Source: Nafulsella turpanensis ZLM-10 (GTDB taxonomy: Bacteria > Bacteroidota > Bacteroidia > Cytophagales > Cyclobacteriaceae). Taken from it: DNA of 64,000 nt. The notes under the pieces are model-generated. The model was not told the DNA's origin and did no database searches. It worked only from the letters and a program-made list of their open reading frames with translations. The position numbers were made by a program, and so were the translations under genes. Where the stretch lies: the NCBI RefSeq assembly GCF_000346615.1, contig NZ_ANNU01000006.1, positions 62,001 through 126,000 of the forward strand, given 5' to 3'. Every line of letters starts with the position of its first letter. Position 1 is the first letter of the stretch. This document shows, piece after piece, positions 52,950 through 61,890 of the stretch.

Positions 52950-55070
52950 TTAAAAAAACTTGTAACGCTCGTCCTCTATCTCGGCAGCTTCTCTCACCGC
53001 CTCGGTAATCAGGTACGGAATTCGGTTAGAGCGGCTCTGCTGTAGCTGCTCCCGGTAAGCATTGTAATCGGCAATTTCCGGCGCCATTGTTTTAGCGAGT
53101 GTCTTAACCACAGCCACACCATTTTGCGTTTCGAGCGGCTCAGATACCTCTCCTGGCTCTAAAGCAAAGGCTGTTCCTACTACTTTAGGAGCAAAGCCAA
53201 TGGTTGGCAGCGAAAAGTCACCCAGCTTAAGGTCGCTGGCGGTGTATACTTTGGCATCAGGGCCAAAAGCGGCAGCCATTTCTTCGAGTGTACCAGCATC
53301 AATAGACGCGAGTTTTTCTTTTATTATCGCTGCTTTCTCTTCATTCTTTACTTTAGCTATCAGCTCGTCTCTAACATCGCTTAAGGAGGCAACACCTTTT
53401 TCCGTCGCATCTGTGAGCACTGCCACTACATAGCGATCTTCCAGCTCATACACTTCCGATACCTCACCAACAGAAGTATTCTCGTTGTATGCCCACATTA
53501 CTATCGGACGGGCCTCATACATATCATTGATGCGGCGCTCATTCTGGCCAAGGTTTCTGGCAGTAAAGACATTTAAAGAATCCTCTTTCACCTGAGCTTC
53601 GAAAGATTCCTGATCTTCCACTGAAGAAGCAAACATTTCTGCCTGGCGATACGCCTGGTTACGGGTGGCCTGGCTTGGCGCAAGCTCTGTTTCTACCTTT
53701 GCTACTTTATAAACCGTGTTTGTTTCAGGCTCGGTTACGTTAATCAGGTGATAGCCATAGCTGGTTTCTACTACACGATTTACGAGTCCCGGTTCATCCT
53801 GTCCGAAAACTGCATCGTTAAAAGACTCTACCATTCGGCCTTCGGTAAACCAGCCAAGGTCTCCTCCACGTGAAGCAGAAGGATCATCGCTAAATTCTCT
53901 TGCCAGAGTTGCAAAGTCTTCGCCATTACGCAATCTCTTTAAAAGGGCCTCTGCTTCTTCGCGGGCTGCCGCTCTTTCTTCTTCAGGGGCGGCTTCAGGC
54001 GCAGAAATAAGGATATGGCTGGCTTTCGCGCGGGCAAGTGTATCTTCAGCAATTTCACTCACCTTGTACAACACATAATTGTTTCCATTCTGGAATGGAC
54101 CGTATACTTCTCCTTCCTGCAGGTTGTTTATGTTAGAACGCAGCTCTTCCGGGAGCTGGTCAGGGGCATAGCTGCCAAAAGCCTGCGTACCCTCAGTATT
54201 GTTGAGGGCAAACAGAGAGTCATTCTGTGCGGCCGCAAAGTCTCTCTTCAGCTCGCTTAGTTCTCGGGTAAAGAGTTCTCTGTCCTCTGCTGAAGGCTGA
54301 ATTGGAATGGTCACATATTTAATGGAACGTCCCGCTTCGGTCTCATACTCATCCTGATGAGCCTGCAGGTAAGCCTCTAGTTCAGCTTCTGTTACTTCTA
54401 CAGCCGAATCGCTTACAGCATAGTAAGGTACATACAAATATTCAACCTCTGCCACGCTGTTCTGCTTCATGTATTCTCTTTTAGCCTCTGCGGTAGTTAC
54501 ATAATCGCTGTTAATGAGCATATACTCATACTTAAGGCGCTTACGGCTGGGGCGCAGGTTCGATTCATATGCATACCACATAGCCTGCTGCTGCGGAGGC
54601 ATGTTCTGCACATTTTGCAGATAGTTGATGAGCATATTGCGGTCGAACTCTCCGGTTTCCGGATTCACGAATGACTGCTTCAGTTCCGGGCTGATATTAT
54701 TACCCTGTACCATGTCCACCACTTCTTCGTCTGTTACAGCCAGTCCTAATGCTTCATATTGCTTGGCAAAGGCTTTTTCAGCTATCAGTGCTTCCCAGGC
54801 CTGCGAACGAATGGCCGAACGCTGGTCTTCAGTAAGGTTTCTGCCTCCATTCTGGAGCACAAACTGAGCTTCCAGCTCATCCATTTTCGCCTGAAACTCC
54901 TCGAGGGTCACTTCCTCCCCTGCAATCTCGCCTACCGTTCTGTCCACATCATTAAATAAAGTAGACTGCGGGCCCAGCAGGTCGGCAATAACGAAAGCAA
55001 GTATCGATACTCCCACCGCTATCACCACAAGGGTGCCCATTTTCTCTCTGATTGTGTTTATCAATGCCAT
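52950..55070 (-). CDS. peptidylprolyl isomerase, PpiD/SurA-like
   Basis: A 706-residue inner-membrane-anchored periplasmic chaperone: N-terminal anchor (LVVIAVGVSILAFVIADLLG, residues 13-32), SurA-N helical region (EEVTLEEFQAKMDELEAQFV), a parvulin domain near residues 350-440 (AKASHILISAPE, DDPSASRGGDLGWF, TSYGYHLI) and a second, degenerate parvulin-like part (near residues 570-680). It matches PpiD of Bacteroidota. It catalyses proline isomerisation in secreted and outer-membrane proteins. Place in the CorC-LptC cluster supports an envelope role. Confidence 0.93.
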   Translation of the reverse strand: MALINTIREKMGTLVVIAVGVSILAFVIADLLGPQSTLFNDVDRTVGEIAGEEVTLEEFQAKMDELEAQFVLQNGGRNLTEDQRSAIRSQAWEALIAEKAFAKQYEALGLAVTDEEVVDMVQGNNISPELKQSFVNPETGEFDRNMLINYLQNVQNMPPQQQAMWYAYESNLRPSRKRLKYEYMLINSDYVTTAEAKREYMKQNSVAEVEYLYVPYYAVSDSAVEVTEAELEAYLQAHQDEYETEAGRSIKYVTIPIQPSAEDRELFTRELSELKRDFAAAQNDSLFALNNTEGTQAFGSYAPDQLPEELRSNINNLQEGEVYGPFQNGNNYVLYKVSEIAEDTLARAKASHILISAPEAAPEEERAAAREEAEALLKRLRNGEDFATLAREFSDDPSASRGGDLGWFTEGRMVESFNDAVFGQDEPGLVNRVVETSYGYHLINVTEPETNTVYKVAKVETELAPSQATRNQAYRQAEMFASSVEDQESFEAQVKEDSLNVFTARNLGQNERRINDMYEARPIVMWAYNENTSVGEVSEVYELEDRYVVAVLTDATEKGVASLSDVRDELIAKVKNEEKAAIIKEKLASIDAGTLEEMAAAFGPDAKVYTASDLKLGDFSLPTIGFAPKVVGTAFALEPGEVSEPLETQNGVAVVKTLAKTMAPEIADYNAYREQLQQSRSNRIPYLITEAVREAAEIEDERYKFF

Positions 55071-55210
55071 TTTTTTCTTTTTAAAAGAGGCGCAAAATAA
55101 TTAGAATAAGTCGTAATGTCAAAATTTAGAAGCACTTAGAATGTACTTTAGAAGGCTATTTTTTATTTGATTTTTCTACATTTAATAACTTTCGGAAAAC
55201 GGCTTACTTT

Positions 55211-56506
55211 TTAACTGTTATCGCCCGAAATTATTTCCATATTTACCGTATCAATACGGTTGCCCTGAATACTAAGTACTGTAAATTTATACTCTTTTAT
55301 GGTAATCTCTTCCTGCACTTCGGGTATATCTTCCTTCACCGACAGCAGGAGCCCCCCTACTGTGTCGTAATCGCCGGTAGGAAGATTCCAGCCCCATTTA
55401 TCGTTCAGGTAATCAATTTCCTGCCGGGCACTCAGGCGGAAGGTAGAAGGGCCTATCTGCTGCTCAATCAGCTCTTCCACATCGTGCTCGTCCTGTATTT
55501 CTCCGAATATTTCTTCGATAATATCTTCAATACTTACAATACCCGAAGTTCCTCCAAACTCATCTACCACCAGCGCAAGACTTTTATGCTCGGTAATAAA
55601 CTGGATCATCAGCTCATTGGCCAGCATTGTTTCCGGTACAATAATAATAGGGGTAAGAATAGAGGCAATATCCTTGGGTTTTTTAAACAGCTCCAGCGAA
55701 TGGCAGTAACCAATAATATCGTCGATGGAGTCGCGGTATACTAATATTTTGGAATGCCCGCTTTCCACAAAGGTTTCCTTTAAGGTTTCGATATCTTCTT
55801 CTACATCTACCGCCTCAATATCGGTACGCGGAATCATACAGTCGCGCACCCGAATGGTTTTAAACTCAAGGGCATTGTTAAATATCTTGGTATCTACCAG
55901 CTCGCCGTCTCCCCTCCTGTCATCCTGTGAAACGACATTTCGCTGGATAAAATTGTTAAGATCCGTTAATTCGAATACCGGCTTATCTTCGGAATACGGA
56001 AGGCCAAATACTTTCCGGATAATAAATTCTGACAGGCTGATAATAATCCACACCACCGGGTACATGATAATCCAGATGAGGGTAATAGGAATGGCAAAAA
56101 CGTTTAGCAGCCAGTTAGGATTGAGCAGAAAAACGCTTTTGGGCGTAAACTCAGCCGTAATCAACACCACTAAAGTTGATACGATGGTTTGAAGGAGCAG
56201 CACCAGTATATCGGCCAGCTCGGGATTAAGATTATGCGGCAGCATACGAGCAATAGGCGGCTCCAGTAGCAGCGCCATAAAGTAGCCATACACCACCAGC
56301 GAAATGGTGTTACCAATAAGAGTGGTACCAATAAAACTGGAGGGCCGTAGTACAAAACGGCTCAGGATTCTTCCCGCCAGGTCCCCCTGTTTGCGCTGTA
56401 GCTCGATCTGCAGCTTATCTGCAGACACAAAGGCAATTTCTATACCTGAAAAAAAGGCAGAGAATATAATAGAAGCCAGAATAATGTATAAAATCTGTAA
56501 TTCCAT
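55211..56506 (-). CDS. HlyC/CorC family (CNNM) transporter
   Basis: A 431-residue membrane protein: DUF21 domain with four helices (ILASIIFSAFFSGIEIAFVS, AEFTPKSVFLLNPNWLL), two CBS domains (about 215-330: VRDCMIPRTDIEAVDVEEDI, VVDEFGGTSGIVSIEDIIEE) and a C-terminal CorC_HlyC transport-associated domain. Members move or sense Mg2+/divalent cations. In Bacteroidota this gene is usually next to lptC and ppiD; GldE of gliding bacteria is related. It starts 15 bp after the small membrane gene. Confidence 0.93.
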   Translation of the reverse strand: MELQILYIILASIIFSAFFSGIEIAFVSADKLQIELQRKQGDLAGRILSRFVLRPSSFIGTTLIGNTISLVVYGYFMALLLEPPIARMLPHNLNPELADILVLLLQTIVSTLVVLITAEFTPKSVFLLNPNWLLNVFAIPITLIWIIMYPVVWIIISLSEFIIRKVFGLPYSEDKPVFELTDLNNFIQRNVVSQDDRRGDGELVDTKIFNNALEFKTIRVRDCMIPRTDIEAVDVEEDIETLKETFVESGHSKILVYRDSIDDIIGYCHSLELFKKPKDIASILTPIIIVPETMLANELMIQFITEHKSLALVVDEFGGTSGIVSIEDIIEEIFGEIQDEHDVEELIEQQIGPSTFRLSARQEIDYLNDKWGWNLPTGDYDTVGGLLLSVKEDIPEVQEEITIKEYKFTVLSIQGNRIDTVNMEIISGDNS

Positions 56507-56521
56507 AAGTTGTTAGCGCCC

Positions 56522-56731
56522 TTACTTCTTCCGCTTTCCTGGTTTTTTACCTGGTGTTTTCTCCTGTTCCTCTTCCTGCCTGCGCCGCCGGTAGTTGTAA
56601 TAAAGCAGAAAGCCCACGCTTATCATAAACCACAAATAGGAGGGCCCAAGACCATAATTCATGATCTCGTATATCCCAATCACCAAAAACCCAACGCAAA
56701 GCGAAAGAATAATGATATCAGTTCTGCCCAT
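56522..56731 (-). CDS. small two-helix membrane protein
   Basis: From ATG 56731 it has 69 residues: helix 1 (DIIILSLCVGFLVIGIYEIM), a short loop with NYGLGPSYLWF, helix 2 (MISVGFLLYYNYR) and a basic charged tail (RRRRQEEEQEKTPGKKPGKR). Its start overlaps the lptC end by 14 bp and CorC starts 15 bp downstream, which binds it to the operon. Unknown function; small conserved proteins occur at this position in some relatives. The 45-bp-longer start would add a very basic leader within lptC. Confidence 0.72.
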   Translation of the reverse strand: MGRTDIIILSLCVGFLVIGIYEIMNYGLGPSYLWFMISVGFLLYYNYRRRRQEEEQEKTPGKKPGKRKK

Positions 56732-57311
56732 CTTCTCCTCCTTCCTCTTCTTCCCCTGCACTCTCCTCCTCTTCATCTTCCAGCACTGTACTACCGATAG
56801 GTTTAAGAATGGTATAGGAGGAGAAATCCTGCGCAGCTTCCAGTCCCTGGCCTTTCAGGGTGTCCATGCCTTCGATAATGGTAACATGTGAGCGGGTATA
56901 CACTTTTTCTTCAGGCTGTGACCAGTGGAGGGTATCGGTAAAGAGCTTTCTGTTACCTTCTACCCCTACCACCTGCACATTGCCTATACCGGTATAGCGG
57001 TCTTCCTCACTAAACAGGAAACCATAATCGGCCTGCAGGGTGGAGGAGACACTACCATCACTCTCATAAAACTCCAGGTAAAGACCCTCCGGAAATTCCC
57101 GGTCGCCGTTTTCATACTCAAATTGCTTGGGCGCCTCCACCATAATTCTTACGATGGCCGAATCGCTGTAGAGCGTACGGACACTATCGGCTTCGATGAG
57201 TGGCCCTTCATAATCAGCAGCAACTTCCTCTTCGGCCTCCTCACCACAGGCAGCAGCACCCAGCAGGGCCCATGCGGCCAGCAACACAAGCAGATTTTTT
57301 AACTTTTGCAT
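56718..57311 (-). CDS. lptC: LPS export periplasmic protein LptC, lipoprotein form
   Basis: A 197-residue LptC-family protein connecting the LptBFG transporter to LptA. A lipobox (GAAAC, residue 22) replaces the transmembrane helix of the enterobacterial protein, and the mature part shows the LptC/LptA strands: IEADSVRTLYSDSAIVRIMV, EFPEGLYLEFYESDGSVSST, LQADYGFLFSEEDRYTGIGN, VYTRSHVTIIEGMDTLKGQG. A Glu-rich C-terminus (EDEEEESAGEEEEGGEDG) is unusual. A terminator separates it from the TPR gene, so lptC, the small gene, corC and ppiD may have their own promoter. Confidence 0.9.
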   Translation of the reverse strand: MQKLKNLLVLLAAWALLGAAACGEEAEEEVAADYEGPLIEADSVRTLYSDSAIVRIMVEAPKQFEYENGDREFPEGLYLEFYESDGSVSSTLQADYGFLFSEEDRYTGIGNVQVVGVEGNRKLFTDTLHWSQPEEKVYTRSHVTIIEGMDTLKGQGLEAAQDFSSYTILKPIGSTVLEDEEEESAGEEEEGGEDGQN

Positions 57312-57319
57312 AAACAGAA

Positions 57320-57347
57320 AAAGCGGCTAATAAAAACTAGCCGCTTT
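57320..57347 (-). terminator. terminator between the TPR gene and lptC
   Basis: AAAGCGGCTA (57320-57329) and TAGCCGCTTT (57338-57347) form a 10-bp stem; the minus-strand continuation is TTTCTG. It lies 18 bp past the TPR gene stop. Partial readthrough into lptC is possible. Confidence 0.75.
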
Positions 57348-57365
57348 ATACTTCAAATATAAGAA

Positions 57366-58670
57366 TTATCTTTTTCTTAATGTCACTGTCTCGTTAATCC
57401 AGCAGCCTACAGTAACCTGATCGCCTACTGCTTTATTTTCAGTAAAAATCTCTTCGGCAGAAGGGAACTGCTTTGCCGCAACCGCCATCGCAGAGCTATT
57501 TCCTGCTTTCTCATACATTTCGTATGCAGCAATAAAGATGGCGCGGTCCTGTACAAGGCTTTTCTGCTCATAGCACTCCTGGCTGTTCAGGTACAGGTTA
57601 CCAATATGGGTATAAGCTTTAGAGGCAATGTTAGGATCTGCTTCCATTGCTTTATAGGCCATAGCGCGGGAATCTGACTTACGGCCAAGCTTGGCAAAAG
57701 TCTGGGCAAGTTCGAAGTAAATTTCGCCTTTTTCCACATTACTTTTAGCCATTTTTGCTGCTTCCTCGAAATACTTTTCTGCAGCAGCATAATCTTTCTC
57801 CTCCAGTTTTTTCTGGGCAAGATGCTTGGCAAGCCCAAGGGTAGGCTCATTATTGTAAATAGTGGTCAGAGCAGTCATGTACAACTCTCCATCTGAGCAA
57901 CCGCCTGCTTTGAGCAGTTTAAAGGTCTTCTTGGCAATCTCTAAATTCTGAGGATCTGCTTTTAGTTTAGGACCAAAGTTGCTCTCTACAAACTGGCAGT
58001 CGATGGTAACAGTTTTCACCAGCAGGTCGTCTACAATGGCCTTATACTTCTCAATACGCTCCACGTCTTTCCCTTTGGCTATATAGTTATCCAGAATAGC
58101 AATTACCTGGTCGTAATGGTCAAGAACCTGCTCGTCGGTTAATGCCTTATCATCGGAAGCTTTATAGCGACGTACCACATCCATAAGCGCAACGGCATTG
58201 GCATAAGAAGTTTTATCTCCATTCAGCTCCACTACCTTCTTTAAAAGAGAGTAAAGCTCCGGCAATTCTTCTTTATCGTCTTTATTGTACTTATAAGCAT
58301 AAAAAGCTTTATTATCGATTACATTTGCTTCATCGCCAAAGTATTTTACGCGCAGGTCGTAAAGTACAAGTACAGAATCCTCATATACTTCTTTTTTTGC
58401 CGGGTCTTTCTCAGCATCAGCAAGCTCACTGTAAATTTCTGAGCCGTTAATATAGATAGAAGGATTTAGGTCTGGCGCATTTACCAGTAACCAGTACAGC
58501 GCATCTGCAGCTTCGCGGTACCTGCCCATTGTTTTGCTATCGGTATAGAGGGCATTTTTCGCAGATGCCGTCTTTTTATCTTCAGGCCAATTCCATCCGG
58601 ACTGCTGCGCCTGTGCCAGGCCGAAGCTTCCTAATAAGAATGTCAGTAGTAAAATTGCTTTCGTTTTCAT
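57366..58670 (-). CDS. TPR repeat periplasmic protein
   Basis: A 434-residue exported protein with signal peptide ending GLAQAQ. TPR-like helical repeats are clearest at 285-390 (AQKKLEEKDYAAAEKYFEEA, YFELAQTFAKLGRKSDSRAM, YKAMEADPNIASKAYTHIGN). N-terminal helices (SGWNWPEDKKTASAKNALYT) are typical of the TPR gene in the CoaX/OMP cluster. Function uncharacterised; presumably scaffolding envelope complexes. It ends 11 bp after... the OMP gene lies immediately upstream, so both form one transcript. Confidence 0.88.
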   Translation of the reverse strand: MKTKAILLLTFLLGSFGLAQAQQSGWNWPEDKKTASAKNALYTDSKTMGRYREAADALYWLLVNAPDLNPSIYINGSEIYSELADAEKDPAKKEVYEDSVLVLYDLRVKYFGDEANVIDNKAFYAYKYNKDDKEELPELYSLLKKVVELNGDKTSYANAVALMDVVRRYKASDDKALTDEQVLDHYDQVIAILDNYIAKGKDVERIEKYKAIVDDLLVKTVTIDCQFVESNFGPKLKADPQNLEIAKKTFKLLKAGGCSDGELYMTALTTIYNNEPTLGLAKHLAQKKLEEKDYAAAEKYFEEAAKMAKSNVEKGEIYFELAQTFAKLGRKSDSRAMAYKAMEADPNIASKAYTHIGNLYLNSQECYEQKSLVQDRAIFIAAYEMYEKAGNSSAMAVAAKQFPSAEEIFTENKAVGDQVTVGCWINETVTLRKR

Positions 58671-58681
58671 ATTTGTTCTGC

Positions 58682-59968
58682 TTAGTCGTATTTAACTTTT
58701 GTAAACCATCTGTCATTGAAGGTGATTCCCAGGCCAAGCCTGAAGTACCGCTCCCTCACTAAATCATTGTCTGTTGTTCCTCTCTGGCCAAATAGGAAGG
58801 TGGTATGAATGCTGGAAGCATTGCTAACCGGTAAGCTTATTCCAAAATTTATGCCAAAGTCATTTATATTTTCTCTATTTACGACAAATGGTGTTTTTTC
58901 ATACTGTAACCCCATTCTATACGTCATCCTTTTATAATAGGTTCCGGCTTTTGCCGAAGCATAGTCAGGGGTCCACTCGCCGCCTACGGCTACCCGGTAG
59001 CTCTTTCCTAAGTTTTCCTCCGGATTGCCTTCAAAACCGCGATAATCCTCCCAGTTTTGCCATTTAAAATCGGCACCTATACTATAATGGTATAACTTTT
59101 CGTAGGCAAGACCGGTGCCAATACTGGCCGGCAGAAAATACCTGCCTTCCGTTGTTTCAAGAAGACTGTCAGCAGGAGCAGGCATATCTACCGACCCTGC
59201 ACGCTCAATCCTGCCGGAGCGGGTAGCACTTAAATCAGCTTCTAAATCATAAGTAAAGCCAGCCGTTAGAAAGTGGTTTTCTTTTCCACTTATGGGTTGC
59301 CGGTACGCAAGGCCACCGGCAAACAGCACATCTGAAAAGCTTGTAAGGCTATAATACCTTGCCACATAAGCAGGCACACCCGGATTTCGGTTTATGATGG
59401 AGGAGGTAATTTCTTCATTAATAGCGCCAAAAATATAAGAAGCCCGCAGACCGGCCGAAAGTCCTTTATATATTTTAAAACCAGTAGCTGCATAAGCCTG
59501 GCTGGTACCCCCGGAGCCGGTAAATGCAATTAGTGAAAGAGCCTCACTGCCCTCAATAGGTCGTTCAGTAATCATATTATAATTTACAGTACTGTATGGA
59601 GCGAGGCCGGCGCTAAAGGTGATTTTCTCGTACAGTATGGGAAAGGCAATGGCAACATAATCGAGTCCGCCGCTACTGGTTCGGTCCTGCTCTTCAAGGG
59701 TGGTTAACTCCCGCGACTCCAGGCTCAGCCCAGCCTCAAAAGAGGTGTAATAGCTATTACGAACCAGCAGGGCCGGGTTCATATTATTCAGGTACAGGTA
59801 ATGGCTGTTCGCTATTCCAACCCCTCCCATTCCCACATTGCGGGCCGTAGCCAGAGAGTTCAAAGAACCTAAACCAATTACAGTATAGGGCGACTGCCCT
59901 ACCTGGGCAAAGGCTGTATGTAAAGAACAAAACAGAACTAAAAATAACAGGCTATATTTCCGGTGCAT
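58682..59968 (-). CDS. outer-membrane beta-barrel protein of the CoaX cluster
   Basis: A 428-residue outer-membrane protein (signal MHRKYSLLFLVLFCSLHTAF ending AQ) with FadL/PorV-like N-terminus (SPYTVIGLGSLNSLATARNV, GMGGVGIANSHYLYLNNMNP) and a C-terminal beta strand (RYFRLGLGITFNDRWFTKVK). The conserved NxxNPA region marks a family usually located between coaX and TPR genes. Start at 59968 overlaps the coaX end by 17 bp; an 18-bp-longer frame has a non-signal leader. Likely function in transport or envelope assembly; not established. Confidence 0.87.
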   Translation of the reverse strand: MHRKYSLLFLVLFCSLHTAFAQVGQSPYTVIGLGSLNSLATARNVGMGGVGIANSHYLYLNNMNPALLVRNSYYTSFEAGLSLESRELTTLEEQDRTSSGGLDYVAIAFPILYEKITFSAGLAPYSTVNYNMITERPIEGSEALSLIAFTGSGGTSQAYAATGFKIYKGLSAGLRASYIFGAINEEITSSIINRNPGVPAYVARYYSLTSFSDVLFAGGLAYRQPISGKENHFLTAGFTYDLEADLSATRSGRIERAGSVDMPAPADSLLETTEGRYFLPASIGTGLAYEKLYHYSIGADFKWQNWEDYRGFEGNPEENLGKSYRVAVGGEWTPDYASAKAGTYYKRMTYRMGLQYEKTPFVVNRENINDFGINFGISLPVSNASSIHTTFLFGQRGTTDNDLVRERYFRLGLGITFNDRWFTKVKYD

Positions 59969-60677
59969 TATATCGTAATATCTCATTTAACCCAATCAGG
60001 ACCAATTCGGGGACTACAAAGATGGGCCGATTTATTTTACTTTCAAAGAATTTGGCATCCCCGCCACAAATTAATACATCGGCTTTTCCGGCATCCGCCT
60101 CGAACTGCCGAATCATTCCTTCTATTTCGGCACTTAATCCGTTCACTACACCACTTAACATAGACCCGCCCGTGCTTTGCCCCAAAAGTGGGTTTTGCTC
60201 GGGCACATGGTCTATTAACGGTAAGCGGGCTGTAAAATTATGCAGCGCCTTTAACCGCATATGCAAACCGGGCGAAATGGCCCCGCCCCTGTAGGTGGCC
60301 TCTGCATCTACAAAATCGTAAGTAATACAGGTTCCGGCATCAATTACCAGCACTGGATGTTTTTTCCGGTATACCCAGCCTCCCACAGAAGCCGCCAGCC
60401 GGTCCGCCCCCAGTGTTTCCGGCGTCTCGTACTTTTTCTGCAAAGGTACCGGCAGGGAAGGGTTGAGCACCAGGCAGGGGCATATTTTCTCTATTTTGGC
60501 CTGCAGGGCTTCGGCTGCAGCACTCACTGAGCCGATAATTGCGGCCTTGGCTCCTCTTTCCGACGCCCATTGGGGCAGGGCCTCTAGTGGCAGCCCCTCT
60601 TCCATCTCAAGCAAATGGGTTCCATTGAACAAGGCAGCTTTGGTTCGGGTATTTCCTAAATCGATGGCAACATTCAT
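59952..60677 (-). CDS. coaX: type III pantothenate kinase
   Basis: First step of coenzyme A synthesis, ATP + pantothenate. The 241-residue acetate/sugar-kinase-fold protein has phosphate-1 NVAIDLGNTRTKAALF, the family-specific TLGADRLAASVGG motif and phosphate-2 VIDAGTCITYDFVD, then GGAISPGLHMRLKAL. CoaX is feedback-insensitive and uses monovalent cations, unlike CoaA. It heads the minus-strand envelope block and diverges from anmK (84-bp gap). Confidence 0.95.
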   Translation of the reverse strand: MNVAIDLGNTRTKAALFNGTHLLEMEEGLPLEALPQWASERGAKAAIIGSVSAAAEALQAKIEKICPCLVLNPSLPVPLQKKYETPETLGADRLAASVGGWVYRKKHPVLVIDAGTCITYDFVDAEATYRGGAISPGLHMRLKALHNFTARLPLIDHVPEQNPLLGQSTGGSMLSGVVNGLSAEIEGMIRQFEADAGKADVLICGGDAKFFESKINRPIFVVPELVLIGLNEILRYNAPEI

Positions 60678-60761
60678 AGGCAGGAATTTATTATTATCTT
60701 TATGGCGGTGCCCGAAAGGCTCCTTTTAGCCACCTAAATCTATAAAAATAAAATTGAATTT

Positions 60762-61856
60762 ATGGCAGAAACGACTGCAAGCTATACCGTTCTGGGGGTT
60801 ATGTCGGGCACTTCGCTTGATGGACTGGACCTTGCCTGCTGCCATTTAGAGAAGCAGGGCAATGGTTACCAATTTCATATTCAGCAGGCGACAACGATTC
60901 CTTACTCCGCTGCATGGCAGCATACCCTGGGCACGCTCGTCCACTCTTCTGCCCTGGAACTTCAGGAAGCTCATATAAACCTTGGCAGGTACATTGGGCA
61001 GGAGGTTCGCAAATTTATGGAGCAGCATCAGCTAAAGCCGGAGTTAGTGAGCAGCCACGGGCATACTATTTTTCACCAGCCGCAAAAGGGCTTTAGCCTG
61101 CAAATTGGAGACGGATACCATATTATGGTCGAAAGTGGCTGCCCCGTTGCCAATGATTTCCGTAGCCTCGACATTGCCCTGGGAGGACAGGGGGCGCCCC
61201 TTGTACCTGTTGGAGATGAGCTGCTGTTTGGCACCTACGACTTTTGCCTCAACCTGGGCGGTATTGCCAATGTATCGGCCCGCCGGCAGGGAAAGCGTGT
61301 GGCTTTTGATATATGCCCGGTGAATATGGTGCTCAATTACCTGGCTAAAAGAGAAGGACAGGCCTATGATGCCGGTGGCGAAATGGCTGCGAAGGGCAAA
61401 AAAGACGATGCGCTGCTACAAAAGCTTAATTCCCTGGACTTTTACCGCCAGGAGGGCCCGAAATCTCTGGGATATGAGTGGGTAAATGCAGCGGTTTTTC
61501 CGATGCTGGAGTCTGCCACTCTTTCCACAAACGACCTTCTCCACACCTTCTGCCTGCATATTGCGGAACAGCTTTACCTTGCACTGCTGCCGCTGGCACC
61601 TGTGGTACAGAAACAAAAACTGTTACTTACAGGCGGTGGAGCTTTTAATACTTTTCTCATCGACTTGCTAAAAGAAAAACTTGAGCCGCTCAACATAATG
61701 GTAGTTGTTCCGGAAAGGCAGATAATTGAATACAAGGAAGCGCTTATTTTTGCTTTGCTGGGTGTGCTCCGGCTCCGCGGCGAAATAAACTGCCTTGCCT
61801 CGGTAACGGGCGCCCGCCGGAATAGCTGCGGAGGCCAGCTGTACGGGAAAATATAA
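60762..61856 (+). CDS. anmK: anhydro-N-acetylmuramic acid kinase
   Basis: Phosphorylates and opens 1,6-anhydro-MurNAc from peptidoglycan recycling to give MurNAc-6-P. The 364-residue protein has VLGVMSGTSLDGLDLACCHL (ATP/anhydro site), SSHGHTIFHQPQKGFSLQIG, NLGGIANVSA and the C-terminal LLTGGGAFNTFLIDLL. Length is usual. No MurQ etherase gene is in the window. The glutamate-family dehydrogenase starts 34 bp later in the same direction. Confidence 0.95.
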   Translation: MAETTASYTVLGVMSGTSLDGLDLACCHLEKQGNGYQFHIQQATTIPYSAAWQHTLGTLVHSSALELQEAHINLGRYIGQEVRKFMEQHQLKPELVSSHGHTIFHQPQKGFSLQIGDGYHIMVESGCPVANDFRSLDIALGGQGAPLVPVGDELLFGTYDFCLNLGGIANVSARRQGKRVAFDICPVNMVLNYLAKREGQAYDAGGEMAAKGKKDDALLQKLNSLDFYRQEGPKSLGYEWVNAAVFPMLESATLSTNDLLHTFCLHIAEQLYLALLPLAPVVQKQKLLLTGGGAFNTFLIDLLKEKLEPLNIMVVVPERQIIEYKEALIFALLGVLRLRGEINCLASVTGARRNSCGGQLYGKI

Positions 61857-61890
61857 TATTTTTTTTAGTTTTGCCCTGAATCCAATCATC